This document shows, piece after piece, positions 62,730 to 64,000 of a stretch of DNA of 64,000 nt. Source of the stretch: Manis javanica (taxonomy: Eukaryota > Chordata > Mammalia > Pholidota > Manidae); assembly GCF_040802235.1 (NCBI RefSeq), contig NC_133166.1:115024991-115088990 (forward strand). The letters run 5' to 3'. Position numbers and translations under genes: made by a program. The notes under the pieces were generated by a model, which did no database searches, had not been told where the DNA came from, and saw nothing but the letters and a program-made list of their open reading frames with translations. The first letter of the stretch is position 1. Every line of letters starts with the position of its first letter.

Positions 62730-64000
62730 GTGAGCTCCCGCGGGCAGAGGGGGCCTGGGGGCGAGCGAGGGGAACCAGAGCAAAGAACACGGGGCAGAAC
62801 CTTTTCTGTGACTCAGATGCTGTGTTGGAGACAGTGTGACAGGGAAATAATTACAAGTAGCCAGAAAATACATGGATGCTGACAGCGTTGGGCATGGTCT
62901 GGACCCTCTAGATGAGACCATGTGTGTCACCGTGATGCCATGAGCATGGAGGCAGCTGGTGGGCAAGGTGGAGAGAGGCAGTGTCTGTGTCAGCCTCCCG
63001 GGGGACTGTCAGCGTAGTTCCACTGGAGTGGCTCACTTTCAGCCATTTGGGGATGAAGTGCCTGCTCAGACAGCTGGGGAAGCAGAGGGGGTGAGCTGGG
63101 AGGCTGAGGGACCTGGGGCTTGTTCCTATTGCCTTGGGTTTCTGAGTAGGTGTGGAAATGTGTGTGAAGAGGCAGGGTGTCTGGAAACCAGCGAGTGTGT
63201 CCAAGGGAGGTGGTGCAGACAGGCTCAGGTGTATGTCTGGGCAGGCGTGCGTTTCTTCCTGGCACTAACATGGCAGTGTGTTTCTGGGAGCCACTGTTAG
63301 GCAGTGTGTGTGTGTGTGTCTGTGAATGCTGTAAGTACCTTGTACACTTATGCTTTGTCTCTGGTGCTTGACTTTGTACAGTTTTCTCCTAGCTGCTGCT
63401 GTTTGTGTGTCTTCCCCTCTTATTCTGCCTGTGTGCCAAGACGGCTCCACCCCAGCGTGCCTGGCATCAGGGCAGTTGCCATGGACCAGTAGTGGCCGGT
63501 GATCCAGGCAATCCCAGGCTCAGGCAGGGCCTGCAGACCCTGAAAGGAGGCCCAGGGAGCATCGGGCCAGCCCGTGCAGTTGTTAGAACCCTGAGGTTGG
63601 CCCAGGTACAGGGGTTGGAGGTAAGAAAGACAGGAATAGACATGGGTGTGTCGCTCTGGTCTGTGGGTGAGGTTGTAGGAATGTAAGATTAAGGGATGAG
63701 TCTTTTCGGTTTCTGTGTGGCTCTTCAGACCCTGGCCACTTGGGGTGAATCCTTGTCCTGTGCTCCTCTGGAGAGAACTGGCAGAAATCCTCTGACTGGA
63801 GCAGCTCCTGACGGCCCAAGCCTCTGGCCTCACTTTGTTGTTTATAGCATTTTGCATGTCCATTGTTCTGTGGGCCCCAACAGCACCCCTCATCAGCAGC
63901 TCTCCCTGTGGACCAAGCAGCAGGGCATTTCCTCACTTTTTTTAGATTGGCACCTAATCCTCCCTGGTTTTTTCTTTCCCTGTCTTTCTTGAGTTCACTG
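62730..64000. other. SPTBN2 intron to window end
   Basis: Intronic with a (GT)n tract at 63304-63319. The next spectrin exon, expected to begin with ATGAACG-like sequence for DER, is not found before the edge. Confidence 0.55.

Noticed and set aside
1..64000. CRISPR arrays, phage, operons or bacterial defence systems
   Set aside because: Exon-intron structure, CpG islands and mammalian repeats exclude a prokaryotic source. The only regular tandem array of note is the L1 5'UTR monomers.

Overview
The window is nuclear DNA from a placental mammal. It holds short exons with AG/GT borders inside long introns, two CpG islands, many old MIR, L2 and MER5-like repeats, and younger L1 elements. I saw no primate Alu, rodent B1/B2, ruminant Bov-tA or canine SINEC copies. 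Together with the L1 type this suggests a Laurasiatherian, but the species is a guess. There is no operon, phage, CRISPR array or other prokaryotic system.

Two genes are recognised, arranged head to head as on human 11q13. On the minus strand, about 41.4 kb down to 5.2 kb, lie ten coding exons of TOP6BL (C11orf80), the SPO11 partner in meiotic break formation. Their phases chain without a break over 1042 coding nt (347 codons plus one base). The gene continues past the left edge. Two of its introns are non-canonical: one has a GC-AG border (donor at 25514-25519), and the 9.6-kb intron between 16943 and 7347 has the borders of a U12-type AT-AC intron.

On the plus strand, SPTBN2 (beta-III spectrin) starts in a CpG island near 54.0-55.3 kb with a non-coding first exon ending at 54589. 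Its first coding exon is 60198-60354 (52 codons plus one base). A second, alternative N-terminal exon lies at 62552-62729 and ends in the same phase. Later exons lie beyond the right edge. The 13 kb between the two genes has no gene I can support.

The TOP6BL introns hold most of the young retrotransposons: an ORF2 fragment (1-1099), a 3.2-kb 5'-truncated L1 (8935-12109) with a 17-bp target-site duplication, an internally deleted L1 (12384-14062), and a nearly full-length but dead L1 (28455-34920) whose 5'UTR carries 179-bp tandem monomers. A poly(A)-tailed retroposon at 2497-3236 appears to carry a 44-bp 3' transduction.
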